Shown: in pieces, positions 28,166-41,920 of the stretch
How positions within the stretch are numbered: position 1 is the stretch's first letter
Layout of the letters: each line of letters starts with the position of its first letter
Assembly: GCA_039105265.1 (NCBI GenBank)
Contig: JAPFFF010000010.1
Span: 186,001 to 250,000 of the forward strand
Direction of reading: 5' to 3'
DNA from: Tritrichomonas musculus
Taxonomy: Eukaryota > Parabasalia > Tritrichomonadida > Tritrichomonadidae
DNA: 64,000 bases
Translations under genes and position numbers: made by a program
The notes under the pieces: model-generated
The model's input: the letters and a program-made list of their open reading frames with translations, nothing else
What the model was told of the DNA's origin: nothing
Databases searched by the model: none

Positions 28166-31100
28166 AAACGATTTCGAAATTAAGTAAAATCAGTAAAAAT
28201 TAAAGCTTAATCTCAATTATTCCTATTCAAACGTTTCTCACAAGTGAACAGAGTTAAATAAAACACAAATCTCAAACACTTTTGTAAGATAATTAAAAAC
28301 GATTTCGAAATTAAGTAAAATCAGTAAAAATTAAAGCTTAATCTCAGTTATTCTTATTCAAACGTTTCTCACAAGTGAACAGAGTTAAATAAAACACAAA
28401 TCTCAAACACTTTTGTAAGATAATTAAAAACGATTTCGAAATTAAGTAAAATCAGTAAAAATTAAAGCTTAATCTCAGTTATTCTTAATCTAACATTTCT
28501 CACAAGTGAACAGAGTTAAATAAAACACAAATCTCAAACACTTTTGTAAGATAATTATAAACGATTTCGAAATTAAGTAAAATCAGTAAAAATTAAAGCT
28601 TAATCTCAATTATTCTTATTCAAACGTTTCTCACAAGTAAACAGAGTTAAATAAAACACAAATCTCAAACACTTTTGTAAGATAATTATAAACGATTTCG
28701 AAATTAAGTAAAATCAGTAAAAATTAAAGCTTAATCTCAATTATTCTTATTCTAACATTTCTCACAAATGAACAGAGTTAAATAAAACACAAATCTCAAA
28801 CACTTTTGTAAGATAATTAAAAACGATTTCGAAATTAAGTAAAATCAGTAAAAATTAAAGCTTAATCTCAGTTATTCTTATTCAAACGTTTCTCACAAGT
28901 GAACAGAGTTAAATAAAACACAAATCTCAAACACTTTTGTAAGATAATTAAAAACGATTTCGAAATTAAGTAAAATCAGTAAAAATTAAAGCTTAATCTC
29001 AGTTATTCTTAATCTAACATTTCTCACAAGTGAACAGAGTTAAATAAAACACAAATCTCAAACACTTTTGTAAGATAATTATAAACGATTTCGAAATTAA
29101 GTAAAATCAGTAAAAATTAAAGCTTAATCTCAATTATTCTTATTCAAACGTTTCTCACAAGTGAACAGAGTTAAATAAAACACAAATCTCAAACACTTTT
29201 GTAAGATAATTATAAACGATTTCGAAATTAAGTAAAATCAGTAAAAATTAAAGCTTAATCTCAATTATTCTTATTCTAACATTTCTCACAAATGAACAGA
29301 GTTAAATAAAACACAAATCTCAAACACTTTTGTAAGATAATTAAAAACGATTTCGAAATTAAGTAAAATCAGTAAAAATTAAAGCTTAATCTCAGTTATT
29401 CTTATTCAAACGTTTCTCACAAATGAACAGAGTTAAATAAAACACAAATCTCAAACACTTTTATAAGATAATTAAAAACGATTTCGAAATTAAGTAAAAT
29501 CAGTAAAAATTAAAGCTTAATCTCAGTTATTCTTATTCAAACGTTTCTCACAAATGAACAGAGTTAAATAAAACACAAATCTCAAACACTTTTGTAAGAT
29601 AATTAAAAACGATTTCGAAATTAAGTAAAATCAGTAAAAATTAAAGCTTAATCTCAGTTATTCTTATTCAAACGTTTCTCACAAATGAACAGAGTTAAAT
29701 AAAACACAAATCTCAAACACTTTTGTAAGATAATTATAAACGATTTCGAAATTAAGTAAAATCAGTAAAAATTAAAGCTTAATCTCAGTTATTCTTAATC
29801 TAACATTTCTCACAAATGAACAGAGTTAAATAAAACACAAATCTCAAACACTTTTGTAAGATAATTAAAAACGATTTCGAAATTAAGTAAAATCAGTAAA
29901 AATTAAAGCTTAATCTCAGTTATTCTTAATCTAACATTTCTCACAAATGAACAGAGTTAAATAAAACACAAATCTCAAACACTTTTGTAAGATAATTAAA
30001 AACGATTTCGAAATTAAGTAAAATCAGTAAAAATTAAAGCTTAATCTCAGTTATTCTTATTCAAACGTTTCTCACAAATGAACAGAGTTAAATAAAACAC
30101 AAATCTCAAACACTTTTGTAAGATAATTAAAAACGATTTCGAAATTAAGTAAAATCAGTAAAAATTAAAGCTTAATCTCAATTATTCTTAATCTAACATT
30201 TCTCACAAATGAACAGAGTTAAATAAAACACAAATCTCAAACACTTTTGTAAGATAATTAAAAACGATTTCGAAATTAAGTAAAATCAGTAAAAATTAAA
30301 GCGCAATATCAATTATTCTTATTCAAACGTTTCTCACAAATGAACAGAGTTAAATAAAACACAAATCTCAAACACTTTTGTAAGATAATTAAAAACGATT
30401 TCGAAATTAAGTAAAATCAGTAAAAATTAAAGCTTAATCTCAATTATTCTTAATCTAACATTTCTCACAAATGAACAGAGTTAAATAAAACACAAATCTC
30501 AAACACTTTTGTAAGATAATTAAAAACGATTTCGAAATTAAGTAAAATCAGTAAAAATTAAAGCTTAATCTCAATTATTCTTAATCTAACATTTCTCACA
30601 AATGAACAGAGTTAAATAAAACACAAATCTCAAACACTTTTGTAAGATAATTATAAACGATTTCGAAATTAAGTAAAATCAGTAAAAATTAAAGCTTAAT
30701 CTCAATTATTCCTATTCAAACGTTTCTCACAAATGAACAGAGTTAAATAAAACACAAATCTCAAACACTTTTGTAAGATAATTAAAAACGATTTCGAAAT
30801 TAAGTAAAATCAGTAAAAATTAAAGCTTAATCTCAGTTATTCTTATTCAAACGTTTCTCACAAGTGAACAGAGTTAAATAAAACACAAATCTCAAACACT
30901 TTTGTAAGATAATTAAAAACGATTTCGAAATTAAGTAAAATCAGTAAAAATTAAAGCTTAATCTCAGTTATTCTTATTCAAACGTTTCTCACAAATGAAC
31001 AGAGTTAAATAAAACACAAATCTCAAACACTTTTGTAAGATAATTAAAAACGATTTCGAAATTAAGTAAAATCAATAAAAATTAAAGCGCAATATCAATT

Positions 31101-34100
31101 ATTCTTATTCAAACGTTTCTCACAAGTGAACAGAGTTAAATAAAACACAAATCTCAAACACTTTTGTAAGATAATTATAAACGATTTCGAAATTAAGTAA
31201 AATCAGTAAAAATTAAAGCTTAATCTCAGTTATTCTTAATCTAACATTTCTCACAAATGAACAGAGTTAAATAAAACACAAATCTCAAACACTTTTGTAA
31301 GATAATTAAAAACGATTTCGAAATTAAGTAAAATCAGTAAAAATTAAAGCTTAATCTCAGTTATTCTTAATCTAACATTTCTCACAAATGAACAGAGTTA
31401 AATAAAACACAAATCTCAAACACTTTTATAAGATAATTAAAAACGATTTCGAAATTAAGTAAAATCAGTAAAAATTAAAGCTTAATCTCAGTTATTCTTA
31501 TTCAAACGTTTCTCACAAATGAACAGAGTTAAATAAAACACAAATCTCAAACACTTTTATAAGATAATTAAAAACGATTTCGAAATTAAGTAAAATCAGT
31601 AAAAATTAAAGCTTAATCTCAGTTATTCTTATTCAAACGTTTCTCACAAATGAACAGAGTTAAATAAAACACAAATCTCAAACACTTTTGTAAGATAATT
31701 AAAAACGATTTCGAAATTAAGTAAAATCAGTAAAAATTAAAGCTTAATCTCAGTTATTCTTATTCAAACGTTTCTCACAAATGAACAGAGTTAAATAAAA
31801 CACAAATCTCAAACACTTTTGTAAGATAATTAAAAACGATTTCGAAATTAAGTAAAATCAGTAAAAATTAAAGCTTAATCTCAATTATTCTTATTCTAAC
31901 ATTTCTCACAAATGAACAGAGTTAAATAAAACACAAATCTCAAACACTTTTGTAAGATAATTAAAAACGATTTCGAAATTAAGTAAAATCAGTAAAAATT
32001 AAAGCGCAATATCAATTATTCTTATTCAAACGTTTCTCACAAGTGAACAGAGTTAAATAAAACACAAATCTCAAACACTTTTGTAAGATAATTAAAAACG
32101 ATTTCGAAATTAAGTAAAATCAGTAAAAATTAAAGCTTAATCTCAGTTATTCTTAATCTAACATTTCTCACAAATGAACAGAGTTAAATAAAACACAAAT
32201 CTCAAACACTTTTGTAAGATAATTATAAACGATTTCGAAATTAAGTAAAATCAGTAAAAATTAAAGCTTAATCTCAATTATTCCTATTCAAACGTTTCTC
32301 ACAAATGAACAGAGTTAAATAAAACACAAATCTCAAACACTTTTGTAAGATAATTAAAAACGATTTCGAAATTAAGTAAAATCAGTAAAAATTAAAGCTT
32401 AATCTCAGTTATTCTTATTCAAACGTTTCTCACAAGTGAACAGAGTTAAATAAAACACAAATCTCAAACACTTTTGTAAGATAATTAAAAACGATTTCGA
32501 AATTAAGTAAAATCAGTAAAAATTAAAGCTTAATCTCAGTTATTCTTAATCTAACATTTCTCACAAGTGAACAGAGTTAAATAAAACACAAATCTCAAAC
32601 ACTTTTGTAAGATAATTATAAACGATTTCGAAATTAAGTAAAATCAGTAAAAATTAAAGCTTAATCTCAATTATTCTTATTCAAACGTTTCTCACAAGTG
32701 AACAGAGTTAAATAAAACACAAATCTCAAACACTTTTGTAAGATAATTATAAACGATTTCGAAATTAAGTAAAATCAGTAAAAATTAAAGCTTAATCTCA
32801 ATTATTCTTATTCAAACGTTTCTCACAAGTGAACAGAGTTAAATAAAACACAAATCTCAAACACTTTTGTAAGATAATTAAAAACGATTTCGAAATTAAG
32901 TAAAATCAGTAAAAATTAAAGCTTAATCTCAGTTATTCTTATTCAAACGTTTCTCACAAGTGAACAGAGTTAAATAAAACACAAATCTCAAACACTTTTG
33001 TAAGATAATTAAAAACGATTTCGAAATTAAGTAAAATCAGTAAAAATTAAAGCTTAATCTCAGTTATTCTTATTCAAACGTTTCTCACAAATGAACAGAG
33101 TTAAATAAAACACAAATCTCAAACACTTTTGTAAGATAATTAAAAACGATTTCGAAATTAAGTAAAATCAATAAAAATTAAAGCGCAATATCAATTATTC
33201 TTATTCAAACGTTTCTCACAAGTGAACAGAGTTAAATAAAACACAAATCTCAAACACTTTTGTAAGATAATTATAAACGATTTCGAAATTAAGTAAAATC
33301 AGTAAAAATTAAAGCTTAATCTCAGTTATTCTTAATCTAACATTTCTCACAAATGAACAGAGTTAAATAAAACACAAATCTCAAACACTTTTGTAAGATA
33401 ATTAAAAACGATTTCGAAATTAAGTAAAATCAGTAAAAATTAAAGCTTAATCTCAGTTATTCTTAATCTAACATTTCTCACAAATGAACAGAGTTAAATA
33501 AAACACAAATCTCAAACACTTTTATAAGATAATTAAAAACGATTTCGAAATTAAGTAAAATCAGTAAAAATTAAAGCTTAATCTCAATTATTCTTATTCA
33601 AACGTTTCTCACAAGTGAACAGAGTTAAATAAAACATAAATCTCAAACACTTTTGTAAGATAATTAAAAACGATTTCGAAATTAAGTAAAATCAGTAAAA
33701 ATTAAAGCTTAATCTCAGTTATTCTTATTCAAACGTTTCTCACAAATGAACAGAGTTAAATAAAACACAAATCTCAAACACTTTTGTAAGATAATTAAAA
33801 ACGATTTCGAAATTAAGTAAAATCAGTAAAAATTAAAGCTTAATCTCAGTTATTCTTATTCAAACGTTTCTCACAAATGAACAGAGTTAAATAAAACACA
33901 AATCTCAAACACTTTTATAAGATAATTAAAAACGATTTCGAAATTAAGTAAAATCAGTAAAAATTAAAGCTTAATCTCAATTATTCTTAATCTAACATTT
34001 CTCACAAATGAACAGAGTTAAATAAAACACAAATCTCAAACACTTTTGTAAGATAATTAAAAACGATTTCGAAATTAAGTAAAATCAGTAAAAATTAAAG

Positions 34101-34322
34101 CGCAATATCAATTATTCTTATTCAAACGTTTCTCACAAATGAACAGAGTTAAATAAAACACAAATCTCAAACACTTTTGTAAGATAATTAAAAACGATTT
34201 CGAAATTAAGTAAAATCAGTAAAAATTAAAGCTTAATCTCAGTTATTCTTAATCTAACATTTCTCACAAATGAACAGAGTTAAATAAAACACAAATCTCA
34301 AACACTTTTGTAAGATAATTAT
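28166..34322 (+). repeat. 47-monomer higher-order repeat, unit 2 (M216-M262)
   Basis: Same opening module as unit 1, with the K marker at 28559. It contains a BCa1G monomer near its end (33144) inside a three-monomer piece that unit 1 lacks but M159-M161 has, so its tail resembles the upstream segment better than unit 1 does. M257 is a1G-T, where relatives elsewhere are g1G-T. The unit boundary is chosen at the t:a4G monomer for convenience; the repeat is circularly permutable. Confidence 0.86.
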
Positions 34323-37300
34323 AAACGATTTCGAAATTAAGTAAAATCAGTAAAAATTAAAGCTTAATCTCAATTATTCCTATTCAAACGTTTCTCACAA
34401 GTGAACAGAGTTAAATAAAACACAAATCTCAAACACTTTTGTAAGATAATTAAAAACGATTTCGAAATTAAGTAAAATCAGTAAAAATTAAAGCTTAATC
34501 TCAGTTATTCTTATTCAAACGTTTCTCACAAGTGAACAGAGTTAAATAAAACACAAATCTCAAACACTTTTGTAAGATAATTAAAAACGATTTCGAAATT
34601 AAGTAAAATCAGTAAAAATTAAAGCTTAATCTCAGTTATTCTTAATCTAACATTTCTCACAAGTGAACAGAGTTAAATAAAACACAAATCTCAAACACTT
34701 TTGTAAGATAATTATAAACGATTTCGAAATTAAGTAAAATCAGTAAAAATTAAAGCTTAATCTCAATTATTCTTATTCAAACGTTTCTCACAAGTAAACA
34801 GAGTTAAATAAAACACAAATCTCAAACACTTTTGTAAGATAATTATAAACGATTTCGAAATTAAGTAAAATCAGTAAAAATTAAAGCTTAATCTCAATTA
34901 TTCTTATTCTAACATTTCTCACAAATGAACAGAGTTAAATAAAACACAAATCTCAAACACTTTTGTAAGATAATTAAAAACGATTTCGAAATTAAGTAAA
35001 ATCAGTAAAAATTAAAGCTTAATCTCAGTTATTCTTATTCAAACGTTTCTCACAAGTGAACAGAGTTAAATAAAACACAAATCTCAAACACTTTTGTAAG
35101 ATAATTAAAAACGATTTCGAAATTAAGTAAAATCAGTAAAAATTAAAGCTTAATCTCAGTTATTCTTAATCTAACATTTCTCACAAGTGAACAGAGTTAA
35201 ATAAAACACAAATCTCAAACACTTTTGTAAGATAATTATAAACGATTTCGAAATTAAGTAAAATCAGTAAAAATTAAAGCTTAATCTCAATTATTCTTAT
35301 TCAAACGTTTCTCACAAGTGAACAGAGTTAAATAAAACACAAATCTCAAACACTTTTGTAAGATAATTATAAACGATTTCGAAATTAAGTAAAATCAGTA
35401 AAAATTAAAGCTTAATCTCAATTATTCTTATTCTAACATTTCTCACAAATGAACAGAGTTAAATAAAACACAAATCTCAAACACTTTTGTAAGATAATTA
35501 AAAACGATTTCGAAATTAAGTAAAATCAGTAAAAATTAAAGCTTAATCTCAGTTATTCTTATTCAAACGTTTCTCACAAATGAACAGAGTTAAATAAAAC
35601 ACAAATCTCAAACACTTTTATAAGATAATTAAAAACGATTTCGAAATTAAGTAAAATCAGTAAAAATTAAAGCTTAATCTCAGTTATTCTTATTCAAACG
35701 TTTCTCACAAATGAACAGAGTTAAATAAAACACAAATCTCAAACACTTTTGTAAGATAATTAAAAACGATTTCGAAATTAAGTAAAATCAGTAAAAATTA
35801 AAGCTTAATCTCAGTTATTCTTATTCAAACGTTTCTCACAAATGAACAGAGTTAAATAAAACACAAATCTCAAACACTTTTGTAAGATAATTAAAAACGA
35901 TTTCGAAATTAAGTAAAATCAGTAAAAATTAAAGCTTAATCTCAGTTATTCTTATTCAAACGTTTCTCACAAGTGAACAGAGTTAAATAAAACACAAATC
36001 TCAAACACTTTTGTAAGATAATTAAAAACGATTTCGAAATTAAGTAAAATCAGTAAAAATTAAAGCTTAATCTCAGTTATTCTTAATCTAACATTTCTCA
36101 CAAATGAACAGAGTTAAATAAAACACAAATCTCAAACACTTTTGTAAGATAATTAAAAACGATTTCGAAATTAAGTAAAATCAGTAAAAATTAAAGCTTA
36201 ATCTCAGTTATTCTTATTCAAACGTTTCTCACAAATGAACAGAGTTAAATAAAACACAAATCTCAAACACTTTTGTAAGATAATTAAAAACGATTTCGAA
36301 ATTAAGTAAAATCAGTAAAAATTAAAGCTTAATCTCAATTATTCTTAATCTAACATTTCTCACAAATGAACAGAGTTAAATAAAACACAAATCTCAAACA
36401 CTTTTGTAAGATAATTAAAAACGATTTCGAAATTAAGTAAAATCAGTAAAAATTAAAGCGCAATATCAATTATTCTTATTCAAACGTTTCTCACAAATGA
36501 ACAGAGTTAAATAAAACACAAATCTCAAACACTTTTGTAAGATAATTAAAAACGATTTCGAAATTAAGTAAAATCAGTAAAAATTAAAGCTTAATCTCAA
36601 TTATTCTTAATCTAACATTTCTCACAAATGAACAGAGTTAAATAAAACACAAATCTCAAACACTTTTGTAAGATAATTAAAAACGATTTCGAAATTAAGT
36701 AAAATCAGTAAAAATTAAAGCTTAATCTCAATTATTCTTAATCTAACATTTCTCACAAATGAACAGAGTTAAATAAAACACAAATCTCAAACACTTTTGT
36801 AAGATAATTATAAACGATTTCGAAATTAAGTAAAATCAGTAAAAATTAAAGCTTAATCTCAATTATTCCTATTCAAACGTTTCTCACAAATGAACAGAGT
36901 TAAATAAAACACAAATCTCAAACACTTTTGTAAGATAATTAAAAACGATTTCGAAATTAAGTAAAATCAGTAAAAATTAAAGCTTAATCTCAGTTATTCT
37001 TATTCAAACGTTTCTCACAAGTGAACAGAGTTAAATAAAACACAAATCTCAAACACTTTTGTAAGATAATTAAAAACGATTTCGAAATTAAGTAAAATCA
37101 GTAAAAATTAAAGCTTAATCTCAGTTATTCTTATTCAAACGTTTCTCACAAATGAACAGAGTTAAATAAAACACAAATCTCAAACACTTTTGTAAGATAA
37201 TTAAAAACGATTTCGAAATTAAGTAAAATCAATAAAAATTAAAGCGCAATATCAATTATTCTTATTCAAACGTTTCTCACAAGTGAACAGAGTTAAATAA

Positions 37301-40300
37301 AACACAAATCTCAAACACTTTTGTAAGATAATTATAAACGATTTCGAAATTAAGTAAAATCAGTAAAAATTAAAGCTTAATCTCAGTTATTCTTAATCTA
37401 ACATTTCTCACAAATGAACAGAGTTAAATAAAACACAAATCTCAAACACTTTTGTAAGATAATTAAAAACGATTTCGAAATTAAGTAAAATCAGTAAAAA
37501 TTAAAGCTTAATCTCAGTTATTCTTAATCTAACATTTCTCACAAATGAACAGAGTTAAATAAAACACAAATCTCAAACACTTTTATAAGATAATTAAAAA
37601 CGATTTCGAAATTAAGTAAAATCAGTAAAAATTAAAGCTTAATCTCAGTTATTCTTATTCAAACGTTTCTCACAAATGAACAGAGTTAAATAAAACACAA
37701 ATCTCAAACACTTTTATAAGATAATTAAAAACGATTTCGAAATTAAGTAAAATCAGTAAAAATTAAAGCTTAATCTCAGTTATTCTTATTCAAACGTTTC
37801 TCACAAATGAACAGAGTTAAATAAAACACAAATCTCAAACACTTTTGTAAGATAATTAAAAACGATTTCGAAATTAAGTAAAATCAGTAAAAATTAAAGC
37901 TTAATCTCAGTTATTCTTATTCAAACGTTTCTCACAAATGAACAGAGTTAAATAAAACACAAATCTCAAACACTTTTGTAAGATAATTAAAAACGATTTC
38001 GAAATTAAGTAAAATCAGTAAAAATTAAAGCTTAATCTCAATTATTCTTAATCTAACATTTCTCACAAATGAACAGAGTTAAATAAAACACAAATCTCAA
38101 ACACTTTTGTAAGATAATTAAAAACGATTTCGAAATTAAGTAAAATCAGTAAAAATTAAAGCGCAATATCAATTATTCTTATTCAAACGTTTCTCACAAG
38201 TGAACAGAGTTAAATAAAACACAAATCTCAAACACTTTTGTAAGATAATTAAAAACGATTTCGAAATTAAGTAAAATCAGTAAAAATTAAAGCTTAATCT
38301 CAGTTATTCTTAATCTAACATTTCTCACAAATGAACAGAGTTAAATAAAACACAAATCTCAAACACTTTTGTAAGATAATTATAAACGATTTCGAAATTA
38401 AGTAAAATCAGTAAAAATTAAAGCTTAATCTCAATTATTCCTATTCAAACGTTTCTCACAAATGAACAGAGTTAAATAAAACACAAATCTCAAACACTTT
38501 TGTAAGATAATTAAAAACGATTTCGAAATTAAGTAAAATCAGTAAAAATTAAAGCTTAATCTCAGTTATTCTTATTCAAACGTTTCTCACAAGTGAACAG
38601 AGTTAAATAAAACACAAATCTCAAACACTTTTGTAAGATAATTAAAAACGATTTCGAAATTAAGTAAAATCAGTAAAAATTAAAGCTTAATCTCAGTTAT
38701 TCTTAATCTAACATTTCTCACAAGTGAACAGAGTTAAATAAAACACAAATCTCAAACACTTTTGTAAGATAATTATAAACGATTTCGAAATTAAGTAAAA
38801 TCAGTAAAAATTAAAGCTTAATCTCAATTATTCTTATTCAAACGTTTCTCACAAGTGAACAGAGTTAAATAAAACACAAATCTCAAACACTTTTGTAAGA
38901 TAATTATAAACGATTTCGAAATTAAGTAAAATCAGTAAAAATTAAAGCTTAATCTCAATTATTCTTATTCTAACATTTCTCACAAATGAACAGAGTTAAA
39001 TAAAACACAAATCTCAAACACTTTTGTAAGATAATTAAAAACGATTTCGAAATTAAGTAAAATCAGTAAAAATTAAAGCTTAATCTCAGTTATTCTTATT
39101 CAAACGTTTCTCACAAGTGAACAGAGTTAAATAAAACACAAATCTCAAACACTTTTGTAAGATAATTAAAAACGATTTCGAAATTAAGTAAAATCAGTAA
39201 AAATTAAAGCTTAATCTCAGTTATTCTTAATCTAACATTTCTCACAAGTGAACAGAGTTAAATAAAACACAAATCTCAAACACTTTTGTAAGATAATTAT
39301 AAACGATTTCGAAATTAAGTAAAATCAGTAAAAATTAAAGCTTAATCTCAATTATTCTTATTCAAACGTTTCTCACAAGTGAACAGAGTTAAATAAAACA
39401 CAAATCTCAAACACTTTTGTAAGATAATTATAAACGATTTCGAAATTAAGTAAAATCAGTAAAAATTAAAGCTTAATCTCAATTATTCTTATTCTAACAT
39501 TTCTCACAAATGAACAGAGTTAAATAAAACACAAATCTCAAACACTTTTGTAAGATAATTAAAAACGATTTCGAAATTAAGTAAAATCAGTAAAAATTAA
39601 AGCTTAATCTCAGTTATTCTTATTCAAACGTTTCTCACAAGTGAACAGAGTTAAATAAAACACAAATCTCAAACACTTTTGTAAGATAATTGAAAACGAT
39701 TTCGAAATTAAGTAAAATCAATAAAAATTAAAGCTTAATCTCAGTTATTCTTAATCTAACATTTCTCACAAATGAACAGAGTTAAATAAAACACAAATCT
39801 CAAACACTTTTGTAAGATAATTATAAACGATTTCGAAATTAAGTAAAATCAGTAAAAATTAAAGCTTAATCTCAATTATTCTTATTCAAACGTTTCTCAC
39901 AAATGAACAGAGTTAAATAAAACACAAATCTCAAACACTTTTGTAAGATAATTAAAAACGATTTCGAAATTAAGTAAAATCAGTAAAAATTAAAGCTTAA
40001 TCTCAGTTATTCTTATTCAAACGTTTCTCACAAATGAACAGAGTTAAATAAAACACAAATCTCAAACACTTTTGTAAGATAATTAAAAACGATTTCGAAA
40101 TTAAGTAAAATCAGTAAAAATTAAAGCTTAATCTCAGTTATTCTTATTCAAACGTTTCTCACAAATGAACAGAGTTAAATAAAACACAAATCTCAAACAC
40201 TTTTGTAAGATAATTAAAAACGATTTCGAAATTAAGTAAAATCAGTAAAAATTAAAGCTTAATCTCAATTATTCTTAATCTAACATTTCTCACAAATGAA

Positions 40301-40479
40301 CAGAGTTAAATAAAACACAAATCTCAAACACTTTTGTAAGATAATTAAAAACGATTTCGAAATTAAGTAAAATCAGTAAAAATTAAAGCGCAATATCAAT
40401 TATTCTTATTCAAACGTTTCTCACAAATGAACAGAGTTAAATAAAACACAAATCTCAAACACTTTTGTAAGATAATTAA
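34323..40479 (+). repeat. 47-monomer higher-order repeat, unit 3 (M263-M309), right part remodelled
   Basis: M263-M297 (34323-38907) match M216-M250 except M275 (preceding base A, class g1G, against t:g3A) and M291 (a3A against a2A). From M298 the order no longer fits unit 2: a tetramer is repeated (38515-39693), followed by a g:Bg3A monomer at 39694. The third unit is therefore about three-quarters intact. Its nominal end at 40479 is where 47 monomers would finish, not an observed boundary. Confidence 0.8.
38515..39693 (+). repeat. Tetramer repeat, g1G-g3G-t:a1G-t:a2A, twice plus one monomer
   Basis: M295-M298 and M299-M302 carry the same four classes in order, a 524-bp unit, and M303 begins a third. 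The same tetramer, doubled, is the opening of each 47-monomer unit and recurs after 47816 and 57903, but there the first copy carries the K state at 81. Here neither copy has K, so this doubling looks independent or was homogenised by conversion. Confidence 0.8.
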
Positions 40480-41920
40480 AAACGATTTCGAAATTAAGTA
40501 AAATCAATAAAGATTAAATCGCAATATCAATTATTCTTATTCAAACGTTTCTCACAAGTGAACAGAGTTAAATAAAACACAAATCTCAAACACTTTTGTA
40601 AGATAATTAAAAACGATTTCGAAATTAAGTAAAATCAGTAAAAATTAAAGCTTAATCTCAGTTATTCTTAATCTAACATTTCTCACAAATGAACAGAGTT
40701 AAATAAAACACAAATCTCAAACACTTTTGTAAGATAATTATAAACGATTTCGAAATTAAGTAAAATCAGTAAAAATTAAAGCTTAATCTCAATTATTCCT
40801 ATTCAAACGTTTCTCACAAATGAACAGAGTTAAATAAAACACAAATCTCAAACACTTTTGTAAGATAATTAAAAACGATTTCGAAATTAAGTAAAATCAG
40901 TAAAAATTAAAGCTTAATCTCAATTATTCCTATTCAAACGTTTCTCACAAATGAACAGAGTTAAATAAAACACAAATCTCAAACACTTTTGTAAGATAAT
41001 TAAAAACGATTTCGAAATTAAGTAAAATCAGTAAAAATTAAAGCTTAATCTCAGTTATTCTTATTCAAACGTTTCTCACAAATGAACAGAGTTAAATAAA
41101 ACACAAATCTCAAACACTTTTGTAAGATAATTAAAAACGATTTCGAAATTAAGTAAAATCAGTAAAAATTAAAGCTTAATCTCAGTTATTCTTATTCAAA
41201 CGTTTCTCACAAATGAACAGAGTTAAATAAAACACAAATCTCAAACACTTTTATAAGATAATTAAAAACGATTTCGAAATTAAGTAAAATCAGTAAAAAT
41301 TAAAGCTTAATCTCAATTATTCTTAATCTAACATTTCTCACAAATGAACAGAGTTAAATAAAACACAAATCTCAAACACTTTTGTAAGATAATTAAAAAC
41401 GATTTCGAAATTAAGTAAAATCAGTAAAAATTAAAGCTTAATCTCAGTTATTCTTAATCTAACATTTCTCACAAATGAACAGAGTTAAATAAAACACAAA
41501 TCTCAAACACTTTTGTAAGATAATTAAAAACGATTTCGAAATTAAGTAAAATCAGTAAAAATTAAAGCTTAATCTCAATTATTCTTATTCAAACGTTTCT
41601 CACAAATGAACAGAGTTAAATAAAACACAAATCTCAAACACTTTTGTAAGATAATTAAAAACGATTTCGAAATTAAGTAAAATCAGTAAAAATTAAAGCT
41701 TAATCTCAGTTATTCTTATTCAAACGTTTCTCACAAATGAACAGAGTTAAATAAAACACAAATCTCAAACACTTTTGTAAGATAATTAAAAACGATTTCG
41801 AAATTAAGTAAAATCAGTAAAAATTAAAGCTTAATCTCAGTTATTCTTATTCAAACGTTTCTCACAAATGAACAGAGTTAAATAAAACACAAATCTCAAA
41901 CACTTTTGTAAGATAATTAA
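39694..41920 (+). repeat. Mosaic stretch M304-M320 without long-range match
   Basis: Classes: g:Bg3A, t:a1A, g1A, g1A, a3A, Ca1A, B'a1G, g3A, t:a4A, a4A, g1A, g1A-H, a3A, g3A, a1A, g1A, g1A. Two successive a4A monomers (40742 and 40873) are found only here. Short runs resemble other places (a3A, Ca1A, B'a1G, g3A occurs in M57-M60), but I found no long collinear partner. It separates the 47-monomer domain from the 20-monomer domain and may be a patch joined by exchange. Confidence 0.7.
40480..40610 (+). repeat. Divergent monomer M310, class B'a1G
   Basis: Third interior example of the six-change B' type, again preceded by a3A, Ca1A and followed by g3A, as at 7599 and 17293. Shared context argues for common descent of the four-monomer run, not repeated mutation. 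Confidence 0.83.
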
